The notes: generated from the letters alone by a model not told the origin. A stretch of 38,213 bases of DNA from Planctomycetaceae bacterium (GCA_012729315.1 JAAYDI010000075.1:1-38213); one strand, 5' to 3'; shown: positions 23,085 to 31,972, counted from the first letter of the stretch. Made by a program: numbers and translations.

Positions 23085-25375
23085 TGCAGCCTATGTGGCC
23101 GATTCACCAGACGCCTATTTCCGAAGCTGACGAAGTACCTGCTGCGCGTCGTGCCGACTATTCCACTGGCTGGCGCGATGGGTGTGGGAATGCGCCGAAA
23201 ATAGGCAGGCTGTCTAATGTGGGTTTGTGCGTACTATTGAAACAAGGAGTACCTATCATGCCGCGTCTGCCCTTGGCCAGCCACAACGTACTGCCACAAA
23301 CTCCGTCGATCGGTGCCGTCCCGAGACAGCGAGGGCCAAAGAGAGGCCTGGCTGGCACGCACGTGCTGCAGTACCCGAATACGGGCGCAAAGCCCATGGC
23401 GTGGCAATTTCAGCTGGGTCCGATTACGGATGGCACACCTGCGGCAATCGCACAACCGGCGGTCCCCCAGCCGCAAGCCACGAACATTCGCAGGGCCCCT
23501 GGGCTACCGGGAATGGCGAACGCATCACGCGCGTCAGTGGTCCCTGCGCTTAGTGACCTTGTGCTGCGCACGGACCAGCAGAGGCGCCGCGTGGGGCCCG
23601 ATGGAACTCCTTCGCCGATCACGTTGGAGCGTGGCCCGATTCGTCCATCCCAGGTCCCTCGCATGACCCTGCGTGACATGCAGAAGCGCTCCCTTGGAGG
23701 AGGAAGCCTCACGCCTCCGGACAGGACAGCCGAGTTTTTGACCCTGAGAAATCTGCAGTCGGCCAACGCTCAGATGCAGGCTGGCCATCCTGTGACCGGC
23801 CAGGTCTCTCCCGAGACCGAGGCGATCGCCTCGCAGGCATGGGCCGAAGGGCAGCGGCCGCAAGGTCCGTTCGACCAGGCAGGGTGGGAGAATGCGTCGG
23901 CGCAGCTGCAAAGCCGGCTGGCCAGTGAAGGCCGCGCAATCCTCGATAGCCGGGCGGCCGGGAACGAAGAGTTGCGGCGGCAGATGTTCGCCCGCACAGG
24001 AAACCGCAGTCCCAACACCGTGATGCGGGGCCGGTATTGGATGGGCCCCGTCGCCACCGAGGAAGCAGTCGCTCCGACGGGAATGAACCTCGATCAGCAG
24101 CGGGAGCTGCTGGAGACTATCCGCTATCGCGACCAAGAGCGTGCGTCGGCGCGAGACAGAATTCTGGCCGGCGGCGGTTTGCCCACGGCACCGCGTAGCG
24201 GACTGGGCGGCTTGATTGATCGCCTGCTGCCGCCTCAGCGGTACGATATCTCCACGGATCCGCGTCCCGGCTTCGCCGAGCAGGCGGCGCGCATCGAGGA
24301 GGCCAAGGCGAAGCGTCAGCGGTACCTGGCAGGGGTGGGTGAATACGAGGGACGCGGACCTGCGGATCGGGCGGCGGCGATCGCAGCGAAGCGTGCGCCG
24401 GTCGTCGCCAATGCCATGGCGGACAGGCAGGAACGCAACTGGCGCATGAGCGGGGGTCCGCAGCAGCTGGCGTTTGACAACGCCCTGGCTGCCCAGGCTG
24501 TTGCGAGATCTCCCATCGCCGGTGCAGAAATGTTCCGTGCCCGAGCGGCGGCACAGGAAGCCGCGCTGAATCGTGAAATCCAGCGTGAGGAACTGCAGAT
24601 CCGACGCGATATGATGCGTGGCGACTTTGACGAGCGGCGAATGGCGCGCCTGGACGCGATGAAGATGCAGCAGGCTCAACTGGGATTCGAGCGCGAACAA
24701 CGGGCTGCACAGATTGGTCTCGGACGGGACAGCCTAGCAGCTCAACTCGAACAGGGCCGGCAGCAGCACGCTGAGAGCATGCAACAGGGCACGGAACGCA
24801 TGGAACAGATTCGAGCGCAGGGGAGAACTGCTGCGAATGAGCAGACCATGCAAAGGCAGATGCTCCAGTCGCAACGCCGCGATCAATTGCGAACCCAGTA
24901 CCCCGAGGCCAGCGAGGAACAGATCGAGGCCCAACTGAACCGGGAGTTCGGCGGTGCGCCAACGTCCGGCGCCGCGGGGGCACCTGGCATGGACATGGCG
25001 GGCGAGCCGGGAATACCAGCCGGCGGAACAGCGGCAGGCGGGGCCCCGGCACTACCGCTCTGGGCGCAGGGCAAAACTCCGCAAGAGGTGGTCCGGATTG
25101 GTACCGCCATTGGATGGCCCGACGGCGCGCTGAACGCGCTGGTGCAGCAGATCAGCGGCAATCCGACAGCCAACGTCGAGTATCCGACGGGAGTCGGGTT
25201 CCTCAATCGGTATCTGGGCCTCAAACAGGTCGGTAACTTCCTGGGCAATCTCTTTTCGCCGGGTGCACCGTATGGTGGGCGTGAAATGCTGCGGCCAGAT
25301 TACATCCGGCCCAGTCGTCGTGGCGTACGGATGACTCGCGAGACGGCGGACTGGGCGCGGCGCGCGGCCGGTTAA
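23084..25375 (+). CDS. Large Gln/Arg-rich virion protein
   Basis: From ATG 23084 (TGATG overlap with the previous stop) the frame gives 763 residues; an ATG at 23258, with AAGGAG eight bases upstream, gives 705. Residues 1-58 of the longer form hold a Y-x-x-G-W-x-D-G-C motif, which may be a separate small domain. The main body has disordered Pro/Gly stretches (about 60-220), then long charged helices (about 460-630) full of Gln, Glu, Arg and Met, ideal for a coiled coil, and a short C-terminal domain. This make-up is usual for internal virion or tail tape-measure-associated proteins. It is followed by the largest gene. Confidence 0.55.
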   Translation: MQPMWPIHQTPISEADEVPAARRADYSTGWRDGCGNAPKIGRLSNVGLCVLLKQGVPIMPRLPLASHNVLPQTPSIGAVPRQRGPKRGLAGTHVLQYPNTGAKPMAWQFQLGPITDGTPAAIAQPAVPQPQATNIRRAPGLPGMANASRASVVPALSDLVLRTDQQRRRVGPDGTPSPITLERGPIRPSQVPRMTLRDMQKRSLGGGSLTPPDRTAEFLTLRNLQSANAQMQAGHPVTGQVSPETEAIASQAWAEGQRPQGPFDQAGWENASAQLQSRLASEGRAILDSRAAGNEELRRQMFARTGNRSPNTVMRGRYWMGPVATEEAVAPTGMNLDQQRELLETIRYRDQERASARDRILAGGGLPTAPRSGLGGLIDRLLPPQRYDISTDPRPGFAEQAARIEEAKAKRQRYLAGVGEYEGRGPADRAAAIAAKRAPVVANAMADRQERNWRMSGGPQQLAFDNALAAQAVARSPIAGAEMFRARAAAQEAALNREIQREELQIRRDMMRGDFDERRMARLDAMKMQQAQLGFEREQRAAQIGLGRDSLAAQLEQGRQQHAESMQQGTERMEQIRAQGRTAANEQTMQRQMLQSQRRDQLRTQYPEASEEQIEAQLNREFGGAPTSGAAGAPGMDMAGEPGIPAGGTAAGGAPALPLWAQGKTPQEVVRIGTAIGWPDGALNALVQQISGNPTANVEYPTGVGFLNRYLGLKQVGNFLGNLFSPGAPYGGREMLRPDYIRPSRRGVRMTRETADWARRAAG

Positions 25376-25385
25376 GGTGTAGTAG

Positions 25386-28300
25386 ATGACACGGATGCCA
25401 CTGGTCGAATTACCGTCCTTACCACGCATCGGTAGGCCTACCGGGCGCCGGGCAGCGACTGGTATGGATATCTCTCCAGAGGAGGAAGAGTCGATCGCCC
25501 GCAAGGCCGGTCGCATTGCCTTGGGTGGAATCGGCGCCATCGGCAACTTCCTGGACGTGCCTGGATCCATGGTCCGCGATGTGGTCGCAGGCGAGAATCC
25601 GCTGGACCAACTGCTGCACCCTTTCTCCCCGACGAACCGGACGACCGGCCGAGACCTCATCCGCCAATGGGGTTTGGCTGGCTCGAAAGACACCTTAGGC
25701 AACTTTGCAGGTGGCCTGGCTGCGGACATCGCCCTGGATCCGCTCACGTACGTATTTCCGTTCGGCGTCGCGACGAAGGCCGGCAGGCTGGTGAAGCAGG
25801 CTAGCGTCGCCGGCAATGTGCCGACTATCGCAGCGAAAGCGGCACAGACGAAGGTCGGCACGTTCGGCCCGCGTCAGGCAGCGGTGCGCACCACGCTCTC
25901 GGACGTGCTGCAGCACTCCACTCCGGGAGAGGTACGCGCCATCCAGACCGCTGCACAGAAGCAAGGGCTCAATCTCACAGACCTGGCGGATGAGCCCCTG
26001 CGTGGCATGTTCGGCCTGGGCGTCCTGGGCACGCCGAAGAAGGTCGTGGGCTTTGGCCCGAAAGCCGAGAAGTTCGCAACCGAGCTGGACAAGATCGGCC
26101 GTGCGATTCGCTACGGGAAGATTCCAGGGCTTAACATCGCTCCGGTCGACACGGCTGCCAGGTTATTCGCCGCCAAACTGGGCGGCGTGCCTGGTGAAGT
26201 CGGGCAGATCTTCGCACGCAAGGCGTTCACCGCACGCGAAGCGGCCCGTGCCAAGGCGAATGTGCAGATCGCTGACTACACGCGTAAACTCGTTGACTTG
26301 GGATGGGGTGACGAGAGCAAGGCCGACCTGCTGCGCAGTGCGTTTGAGGAGACGCAGAGGGGCACGGCCTGGCACAATCTCACGCCGGAAGTCCAGGCGG
26401 TCGTGCAGGACGCGGAGCGCTTCAAAGATTCGATCCGCGACAGCGTGCTCGCCGAGGGCGGGAAGATCGCCCACTACGAGTCTCCCCTGGCCAAGCACTG
26501 GCCGCGTTACGGGTTGCAGGAAGAGTTTCCCGAGGTGAGCCTCCAGAGTGGTGGTGGCATCTCCAAGCCCTTCGACATGCGGAATCCCTCGGCCCGCAAG
26601 CGTAATCCGATCTTCTCTCCATTCACGGACGATCAGGGGACGGTGCATGCGATTGCCGACGAGACGACGACGCTCCGCAAGCTGATCAAAGACGACGACC
26701 TCGAGAATGCCATCATTGGGCGGCGGCCGGTCGAGGAAGTTGCCGGCGTCATCGAGCAGAAATACGGCAGCGTGATCCCGAAGTGGTTCAAAGACACAGA
26801 TGGCATTGTCAAGGACCGCTACCAGGCGTTGGCGAAGTGGGTTGCGAACCTGCCCGAGGAGCATCGCAAGTTAGGATTCTTCGCGAACCATCCCATGCTC
26901 GACCTGCACAGCTACGCGGTCATGGGGGCGTCCCAGGCTGCAGGCTTGCGTTCGCTGCGTGAGTACGTTCTGTCGAAGGGGGTGTTGATACACCCAGGCC
27001 AAGCTGCCCGACAGGAAGGGTACAAGACACTGCGTCAAGCCCTGAGCGGCGTGGCCGGACACATTGACCCGGAAGTATTCGGCAGGCGTCTGTGGGATGA
27101 CGTGGCGTCGCAGATGACACCGCAGCAGATCGCGATATTCCGGCATGACCTCGGCGTGGGCTTGGGGAAGGCCGCGGAGGATGTCACGGACAACGACATC
27201 GTACGCTACATGCTGACCAACCGCGTGACCGATGAAACCGCTACGGCGATCAGCCGGATCGCCACAGGGTTCCAGTCGCCACAGCCAGTGCAGGGCGTGC
27301 TCAAGGCGGTCGACTCGGTGACCAATTTCTGGAAAGGCTACCAGACGGGCGTCTGGCCGGCGTTCCACACACGGAACCTGGTCAGTGGTCAGGTGAACAA
27401 TTGGCTCACCGGCAACTGGTCGCTCCGCAGTGTGCGCGACACGCACGCGTTGCTGAGCGGCGAGATCGTGAAGGATGCCGAGAGCATCCCGGCGGTGCAG
27501 CAGTTGGCGCGAGATCGGGGACTGCAGCTGACTCCAGAGACGGCGACCAATCTGCTGGGCGAGCTGGCGTACGCGCACAACATGACCGGGCGATATGCGA
27601 GTGAAGTCATGTCGCAGGCTGGCATCGAGGGAATCACGTCTCCGCAGCGACTGATTGACCTGGCGTCCGAGATCCCGCGCGTGGGGTTCAAGGCATTCAG
27701 CCTGCGCCGCATCGGGCGTAAAGTGATCGGACGCGAGCCGGGTACGTCCTGGAATCCGTTGGCGGTGCGAGGTGTGCGCAACCGCGTGGCATCCGGATTC
27801 GCACCAGCTGCGGCCGGCGAAGAGGCCTCTGGCATTGTGGAGGGTTTCAACCGCATTTCGGCCTTCGTGCACCAATTGCGCAGGGGCGTCGATCCCCAGC
27901 AGGCGGCGGCCGAGGTGTTGCGCAGCCAGGCCGTCTACGACGCGCGCTACTTCACGCCGTTCGAACGCGAGATCATGCAGCGTGCGATGCCCTTTTTCAA
28001 GTTCACGAAGGGCATGGCCGTCTGGATGCCGACGGAACTGATGCAGCGACCTGGCGGGAAGCTGGCCCAGCTGCTCCGTGGCGCCAACCGCGTGCGTAGT
28101 CCAGACATCATGACGCCGGATTACGTGGCCGAGACGACCAGCGTCCCCCTCGGTGAAGATGCAGAGGGCGGGCGCAGCTACCTGACGGGCGCGGGCCTGA
28201 TGATGGAGGACCCGCTCGGGTTCTTGGGAGGAGGCGTCCGCGGCGGATTGCTCGAAGCGGGGTCGCGGTTGAATCCGCTCTTGAAAGCACCGCTCGAGTG

Positions 28301-28835
28301 GATGGCCGGGCAGAGCTTCTTCCAGAAGGGCCCGATGGGCGGACGCAGCCTGGAGGACCTGGACCCGACGATCGGCCGCACCCTGGCCAATCTCATTGGG
28401 CGGAGAGAAGCGGTGCGGTGGCCCGGCAGCGAGTGGGTCGAGTTCGCGGTTGCCAATTCGCCGCTATCCCGACTGACCACGACGGCGCGGCAGCTCACGG
28501 GTCCGCTTCGCACGGTAACGGATCCGACGATGAGGAAATCCCGTGCCGCAGAGGCGATCAAGACGGGTGTGAACCTTCTGACAGGTGCGCGAATTACACG
28601 CGTCTCCCCGGCAGCGCAGGATGCGCTGCTGCGGGTACGCGCGCAACAACTGATGCGGCGTTCTGGGAGCAAGACGTTCGTGAAGACGTACATCCCCCAA
28701 GAAATCGAAGCCACGATGACGCCAGAAGAACTGGAAGAGGCCCGCAAGATCGAGGCACTGATGAATACTCTAGCCAAACGATCCAAGGCCAGGGCCGAGG
28801 CGAGAAAGTCTGCAGCTGGCGCTGCGGGACGATGA
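25386..28835 (+). CDS. Very large internal virion / tape-measure candidate (LPD38-like)
   Basis: The 1149-residue protein is the largest in the window. It is mostly helical, with N-terminal hydrophobic helices (about 40-60 and 110-135), many Ala-rich helices, and a late segment V-T-N-F-W-K-G-Y-Q-T-G-V-W-P-A-F-H-T-R-N-L (about 640-660), then F-E-R-E-I-M-Q-R-A-M-P-F-F-K-F (about 859-873). The order 'x-P-x-x-x-R-N' plus 'M-P-F-F' is the pattern I associate with the LPD38-type region of large phage virion proteins that are injected with the DNA. Size also fits a tape measure that sets tail length. AAGGTG precedes the ATG. No lytic transglycosylase or peptidase motif is visible. Confidence 0.55.
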   Translation: MTRMPLVELPSLPRIGRPTGRRAATGMDISPEEEESIARKAGRIALGGIGAIGNFLDVPGSMVRDVVAGENPLDQLLHPFSPTNRTTGRDLIRQWGLAGSKDTLGNFAGGLAADIALDPLTYVFPFGVATKAGRLVKQASVAGNVPTIAAKAAQTKVGTFGPRQAAVRTTLSDVLQHSTPGEVRAIQTAAQKQGLNLTDLADEPLRGMFGLGVLGTPKKVVGFGPKAEKFATELDKIGRAIRYGKIPGLNIAPVDTAARLFAAKLGGVPGEVGQIFARKAFTAREAARAKANVQIADYTRKLVDLGWGDESKADLLRSAFEETQRGTAWHNLTPEVQAVVQDAERFKDSIRDSVLAEGGKIAHYESPLAKHWPRYGLQEEFPEVSLQSGGGISKPFDMRNPSARKRNPIFSPFTDDQGTVHAIADETTTLRKLIKDDDLENAIIGRRPVEEVAGVIEQKYGSVIPKWFKDTDGIVKDRYQALAKWVANLPEEHRKLGFFANHPMLDLHSYAVMGASQAAGLRSLREYVLSKGVLIHPGQAARQEGYKTLRQALSGVAGHIDPEVFGRRLWDDVASQMTPQQIAIFRHDLGVGLGKAAEDVTDNDIVRYMLTNRVTDETATAISRIATGFQSPQPVQGVLKAVDSVTNFWKGYQTGVWPAFHTRNLVSGQVNNWLTGNWSLRSVRDTHALLSGEIVKDAESIPAVQQLARDRGLQLTPETATNLLGELAYAHNMTGRYASEVMSQAGIEGITSPQRLIDLASEIPRVGFKAFSLRRIGRKVIGREPGTSWNPLAVRGVRNRVASGFAPAAAGEEASGIVEGFNRISAFVHQLRRGVDPQQAAAEVLRSQAVYDARYFTPFEREIMQRAMPFFKFTKGMAVWMPTELMQRPGGKLAQLLRGANRVRSPDIMTPDYVAETTSVPLGEDAEGGRSYLTGAGLMMEDPLGFLGGGVRGGLLEAGSRLNPLLKAPLEWMAGQSFFQKGPMGGRSLEDLDPTIGRTLANLIGRREAVRWPGSEWVEFAVANSPLSRLTTTARQLTGPLRTVTDPTMRKSRAAEAIKTGVNLLTGARITRVSPAAQDALLRVRAQQLMRRSGSKTFVKTYIPQEIEATMTPEELEEARKIEALMNTLAKRSKARAEARKSAAGAAGR

Positions 28836-28861
28836 TGGCACTAAACAGGAGATGGCCAAAG

Positions 28862-29596
28862 ATGAAAAGTGTGTTGGTGATTCTACTCCTGCTGGTCTTC
28901 CAATCGATCGGGTTGAGCCAGATCGAAGTGCCGGCCGAGTCGAAGCAGTATCAGCCGATCCCGGCCAGTGTGAAGACGGACATCCCCGCAGGCGCTCGCG
29001 TCAAGGGGCCTGGCTGGGTCTTGCCGGCCGAACTCACTGAAGAGAACGTATACCGTGTCGATGCGACCCACCTTGTGATCTGCGCCCCGCCAGGCACGTA
29101 CCAGATCGCGTACAAACGCGAGTGGTTGCATATCGTGCCTGTGACGTTCGTCGATGGCAGCGGTAAGGAAATCACAATCCAGTCGTATCTTGGCGATGGT
29201 GAATACGACACGAAAGCGACCTTCACAGTAGTAGGCGAGGTGGTCCCACCCTACCCCCCTCAGCCAGCCGGCCCGTATCAAGTGATGTTCTTCGTGACAG
29301 CGGACCAACGAGACAACCTCCCGAAGGAACAGCGAGCCCTGTTCACCAGCCTCGTCGAACGCCAGTGGTTGAGAGATCAGGGACATGTCTTCCTGGAGGT
29401 ACTTGACCCTACCCGAATTGATCCCGGCAGTGTGCCGGGCCAGTATCGTGCGTGGTATCAGGCCGTCCAGGGCAAGACGCTGCCCGCGGTCGGGATCGCC
29501 CCCAAGGAAGGTGGTGACATTGTTGTTCATCCATTGCCCAGTGACTCGTCGCAGTTCCGCGAGTTGCTGGCCGCTTCGGGAAAGGAGGTGCGCTGA
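28862..29596 (+). CDS. Secreted protein with Ig-like domain, coupled to the peptidase gene
   Basis: The product from ATG 28862 has 244 residues. Residues 1-19 form a Sec signal peptide (Lys2, then a run of Val/Leu/Ile and a short polar end, with cleavage likely near 19-20); there is no lipobox Cys. Upstream ATGs at 28832 and 28835 would spoil the signal peptide. Residues about 25-125 are strands of Ig-like type, including A-P-P-G-T-Y; a Pro-rich hinge near 127-136 leads to an alpha/beta domain (about 140-240). Its stop overlaps the start of the papain-like gene (TGATG), so the two are made together. A phage gene with a signal peptide among late genes suggests an envelope role at lysis, such as a partner or carrier of the peptidase. 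Exact function unknown. Confidence 0.62.
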   Translation: MKSVLVILLLLVFQSIGLSQIEVPAESKQYQPIPASVKTDIPAGARVKGPGWVLPAELTEENVYRVDATHLVICAPPGTYQIAYKREWLHIVPVTFVDGSGKEITIQSYLGDGEYDTKATFTVVGEVVPPYPPQPAGPYQVMFFVTADQRDNLPKEQRALFTSLVERQWLRDQGHVFLEVLDPTRIDPGSVPGQYRAWYQAVQGKTLPAVGIAPKEGGDIVVHPLPSDSSQFRELLAASGKEVR

Positions 29597-30486
29597 TGGT
29601 CGCACTTGCCCGCTACGACACCGACAACCCCTCGCACGTACAAGCCTTGCTGGAGATGAAAACGAGGCCAGAAGTGGCCGAGGCACTCCCCCGACAAACG
29701 ACGTACGCGTCCATGGCGGCATTGCGGTGCGGGCTAATGCCAGTCGAGGCGTACCCTGACGTGCTCGTGCCGCAGGACACATACAAGGAGGTGATCGAAT
29801 ACTGTCACACCCACAAGATATTTCCCATGTACCATCAGCGGGACACGTGGGCCCCTGAGGGATTCCGTTCCTATCAGAACGGCCTGGGGTACTGCTGGAC
29901 TTGGAGTGGCACATCGTGGGTCCTCACCATCCGTGCGATGGAGGACAAGCCAGCGGTGATGCTGTCCCCTGTGGCCCAGGGCAAGTGGGTCAACTGGCGG
30001 AACTCCGGGTGGTACCTGGACAGCTTCATCGACAAGGCGAGGAGCGAGGGCATCTGCCCGCTCCCGCAGGGCGTGGACTTCAACAGCACCAACCGCAGTG
30101 CGTCGTTCTGGGCGCAGTACGACAGTCAGCGCAAGTTCTACCGGCTGGACAGCGTGTGGGACTGCAACAACGCGAATGTCACGATCATGTGGCAGCACGC
30201 CTTGAGCTGCCTGTGCTACGGCTGCCCGCTGTACATCGCCTACATCTGGTGGGGTCATGCTCTCATGTGCGTCGGTGTCAGATGGGAAGAAGGGGCGTAC
30301 ATGAACCTAGTCCCAATCATCCAGAACAGTCACGGCGAGACGACCTGGATCGAATTGACGGGTAGCAAGAGTGTGTTCAGCGAGGCGTACGGCGGCGTGT
30401 CCACCGTGCCCGTTGAGTTGGCGAGCGGTTCTCGTTTCGCGCGTTCGCCTGGTGGTCTTTACGTGCCCGCGTGGGCAGCAACATAG
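29596..30486 (+). CDS. Papain-like (C1-type) cysteine peptidase
   Basis: The 296-residue protein has the papain catalytic order. Gln94 (oxyanion) and Cys100 in Q-N-G-x-G-x-C-W have the spacing of papain Gln19-Cys25. A second conserved patch, from L-S-P at about 123 to Gly138, follows. His221 in W-G-H-A-L and Asn244 in I-Q-N-S-H-G take the places of papain His and the N-S-W-G motif. No signal peptide or propeptide of cathepsin length is evident; residues 1-85 might serve as a prodomain. Phages seldom carry this class. In this late cassette it may process virion proteins or cut envelope proteins of the host at entry or lysis. The start overlaps the stop of the secreted-protein gene. It could alternatively act against host defence proteins. 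Confidence 0.8.
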   Translation: MVALARYDTDNPSHVQALLEMKTRPEVAEALPRQTTYASMAALRCGLMPVEAYPDVLVPQDTYKEVIEYCHTHKIFPMYHQRDTWAPEGFRSYQNGLGYCWTWSGTSWVLTIRAMEDKPAVMLSPVAQGKWVNWRNSGWYLDSFIDKARSEGICPLPQGVDFNSTNRSASFWAQYDSQRKFYRLDSVWDCNNANVTIMWQHALSCLCYGCPLYIAYIWWGHALMCVGVRWEEGAYMNLVPIIQNSHGETTWIELTGSKSVFSEAYGGVSTVPVELASGSRFARSPGGLYVPAWAAT

Positions 30487-30496
30487 TTGCAACCAA

Positions 30497-30524
30497 AGAG
30501 GTGAGTCATGAGAGGTGAGTCATG
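30497..30524 (+). repeat. 14-bp tandem duplication of a ribosome-binding site and start codon
   Basis: AGAGGTGAGTCATG occurs twice head-to-tail at 30497-30510 and 30511-30524, each carrying a GAGGTGAG Shine-Dalgarno and an ATG. The first ATG (30508) opens a five-codon frame that ends in TGA at 30523-30525, overlapping the second ATG (30522) of the next gene. The result is a mini-leader whose stop couples to the real start, or a slip-made duplication with no function. Confidence 0.7.
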
Positions 30525-30761
30525 AAGTTCGTGGAGAAATTCCGTCTGTTGCGTGAATTTAATCAAGCGCGGCGTCAGGCGCGGCGCGATCATCCCGAGT
30601 GGGATGAGGAAGACTGCTGTGCGGCAGCTGTGGATGTGATGGAGGCGAAGTACGGCGCCAGTCCGGACTGGCAGTCCATCCTGCAGATGATCATTGAATT
30701 CATCATGTCCATCCTGCCGTTTTTCTTCCTGGCGAAGGAGCCGAGTACCACAGTCGAGTAG
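30522..30761 (+). CDS. Small membrane protein, holin candidate
   Basis: The 79-residue product has a charged helical N terminus (1-32, rich in Arg/Glu/Asp), a CC pair at 32-33, a short middle helix, and one hydrophobic helix at about 53-71 with Ile/Leu/Phe, followed by a short polar tail. One C-terminal transmembrane segment and small size, next to a secreted protein, a peptidase and another membrane protein, suggest a lysis function such as a holin or release factor. It could equally be an unrelated small membrane protein. The doubled ribosome-binding site upstream suggests its level may matter. Confidence 0.5.
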   Translation: MKFVEKFRLLREFNQARRQARRDHPEWDEEDCCAAAVDVMEAKYGASPDWQSILQMIIEFIMSILPFFFLAKEPSTTVE

Positions 30762-30768
30762 GTCTCCC

Positions 30769-30963
30769 ATGGCGTGGTGGATCCAGACCCTGGAAATGCT
30801 GGACGAAAGCGACAAGCCAACCGGCACATGGCGGTTGGCTGCCGTGTCGGATGAGAAGCCTGCCAGGAGGATTCCACTGTGCGAATGTGACCACAAAACG
30901 ATGGAAGGCGCGCGGGATTGCGAAACTGCACGAAAGCACGCGGTCCACTATCAATCGAGGTGA
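30769..30963 (+). CDS. Small Cys/His protein, possible zinc knuckle
   Basis: The 64-residue product from ATG 30769 has a Trp-rich start, then Cys38, Cys40, His42, Cys51, His57 and His60 near its C terminus, suitable for one metal ion. Comparable C-x-C-D-H motifs occur in small phage proteins of unknown role. No strong ribosome-binding site is visible, but GGAG of the preceding gene lies upstream. It is eight bases after the holin candidate gene. Confidence 0.45.
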   Translation: MAWWIQTLEMLDESDKPTGTWRLAAVSDEKPARRIPLCECDHKTMEGARDCETARKHAVHYQSR

Positions 30964-30966
30964 GAT

Positions 30967-31242
30967 ATGCCACGCCGTCACACACTTCGGAGTTTGAAGG
31001 CCGATGCCGCTACTACGCTGGCCAACGCGCAGCAGCTGATGAAGCAGGCGTCTGCGCAATTGGAGTCGACAGACAAGTTGATTGTCGGCCTGGTGCAGCA
31101 GGCAATGCAGACGCTAATTATTATCTGTGACGGCGTGGAAGAAGTGATGAACGGCGTAGAATTCAATGTTACCGCGTTTGGGCGTGAGACGCCGATCAAA
31201 GTCAGGTTGAAACCAAGAGAGGACGAACCTAATGGGTCTTGA
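30967..31242 (+). CDS. Small hypothetical phage protein, helical
   Basis: The 91-residue product has a basic N terminus, a helix with Ala/Gln/Leu heptads (about 10-60), and a short strand-rich end (about 62-85). GAGGTGAG precedes the ATG. It overlaps the next gene by 11 bases. It resembles neither a holin (no continuous hydrophobic run; the Leu/Ile stretch at about 48-53 is short) nor a known enzyme. Function unknown. Confidence 0.5.
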   Translation: MPRRHTLRSLKADAATTLANAQQLMKQASAQLESTDKLIVGLVQQAMQTLIIICDGVEEVMNGVEFNVTAFGRETPIKVRLKPREDEPNGS

Positions 31243-31558
31243 AGAACTGAAAAGCGAAGTCCTGTGGCGTATGGAAGTGGCTGTCACGAGCAAGCCGTCG
31301 GAGCTGGTCGTGGGCTCCGACAGCAGCCTCAGCCTCGCCGCCGTGATCAAGTGGGCCGTCGATGCTGCCCTGCGACTCGGCGAGCAATACCGCCATGAGG
31401 TCGAGCAGGCGTGCAAGTCCGCCGTGGACCGGCTGGTCGCGATGGACGTACCAGGCATTCCCTCGCAGGTCGAAGACACGATCGACGAGGCCACGCGTGC
31501 GGCGGGCTATGCTGCGATCACCGCCGTGCTGGACGCCGTCCTGGGCCCGGCCAACTAA
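31232..31558 (+). CDS. Small hypothetical phage protein
   Basis: The 108-residue product is helical throughout, with alternating Ala/Val/Leu and charged residues and a semi-hydrophobic helix at about 31-50 and another near the C terminus (about 88-105). It lacks a recognised motif. GAGAGGA lies before the ATG, inside the preceding gene. Two moderately hydrophobic helices leave open a peripheral membrane role in the lysis region. Confidence 0.5.
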   Translation: MGLEELKSEVLWRMEVAVTSKPSELVVGSDSSLSLAAVIKWAVDAALRLGEQYRHEVEQACKSAVDRLVAMDVPGIPSQVEDTIDEATRAAGYAAITAVLDAVLGPAN

Positions 31559-31594
31559 CGACCGACAACCACGAGTCATGGAGGGGGCAGCACG

Positions 31595-31951
31595 ATGCCG
31601 CAGTTACTTGCACAGATCCCAGGCGTCGAGGAGGCCGTGCAGGCGGCCAGGCCCGAAGGCTGGGTCAGCATCCTGTTCGTCGTAATCGTTGTCTCATCGT
31701 TTGCCACGCTCGGATACCTGATCCGGCAGACGATGCGTGAAGCACGCGAGCGAGAAAAGGAATCGAACGCACGTATCGCCCAGCTCGAGGACTTCATCCG
31801 CACAAAGATGTTGGATAGCTTGCAGACAAATTCCGTCGTGATGGAAAAAATGCTCAGTGCGGCCCAGTCGATCTGTGACGCAGCCAACGAGATGAGCAGT
31901 GCCATCTCGCACTGCAGGCTGCAAAGCGGCGGGCCACGGGAAATCGCGTGA
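31595..31951 (+). CDS. Membrane-anchored coiled-coil protein (holin/spanin-like)
   Basis: The 118-residue protein has a transmembrane helix at about 23-44 preceded by a short amphipathic end, then a strongly charged coiled-coil helix (about 46-85) and a polar tail. One N-terminal anchor with a coiled-coil tail fits several phage lysis accessory types (XhlA-like, i-spanin-like). No partner lipoprotein is visible in the next frames, so a spanin pair is not supported. GGAGGGG lies upstream of the ATG. Confidence 0.45.
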   Translation: MPQLLAQIPGVEEAVQAARPEGWVSILFVVIVVSSFATLGYLIRQTMREAREREKESNARIAQLEDFIRTKMLDSLQTNSVVMEKMLSAAQSICDAANEMSSAISHCRLQSGGPREIA

Positions 31952-31972
31952 TGCAGAACGCTGAGGGCTGAC

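Noticed and set aside
23534-24700. 388-codon minus-strand frame opposite the large Gln/Arg-rich gene
   Set aside because: Arg/His/Leu/Pro-rich complement of a real gene in high-GC DNA; no motif.
28883-29914. 343-codon minus-strand frame opposite secreted protein and peptidase
   Set aside because: The plus strand encodes a signal peptide and a full papain motif set; the minus frame has neither start signal nor motif.
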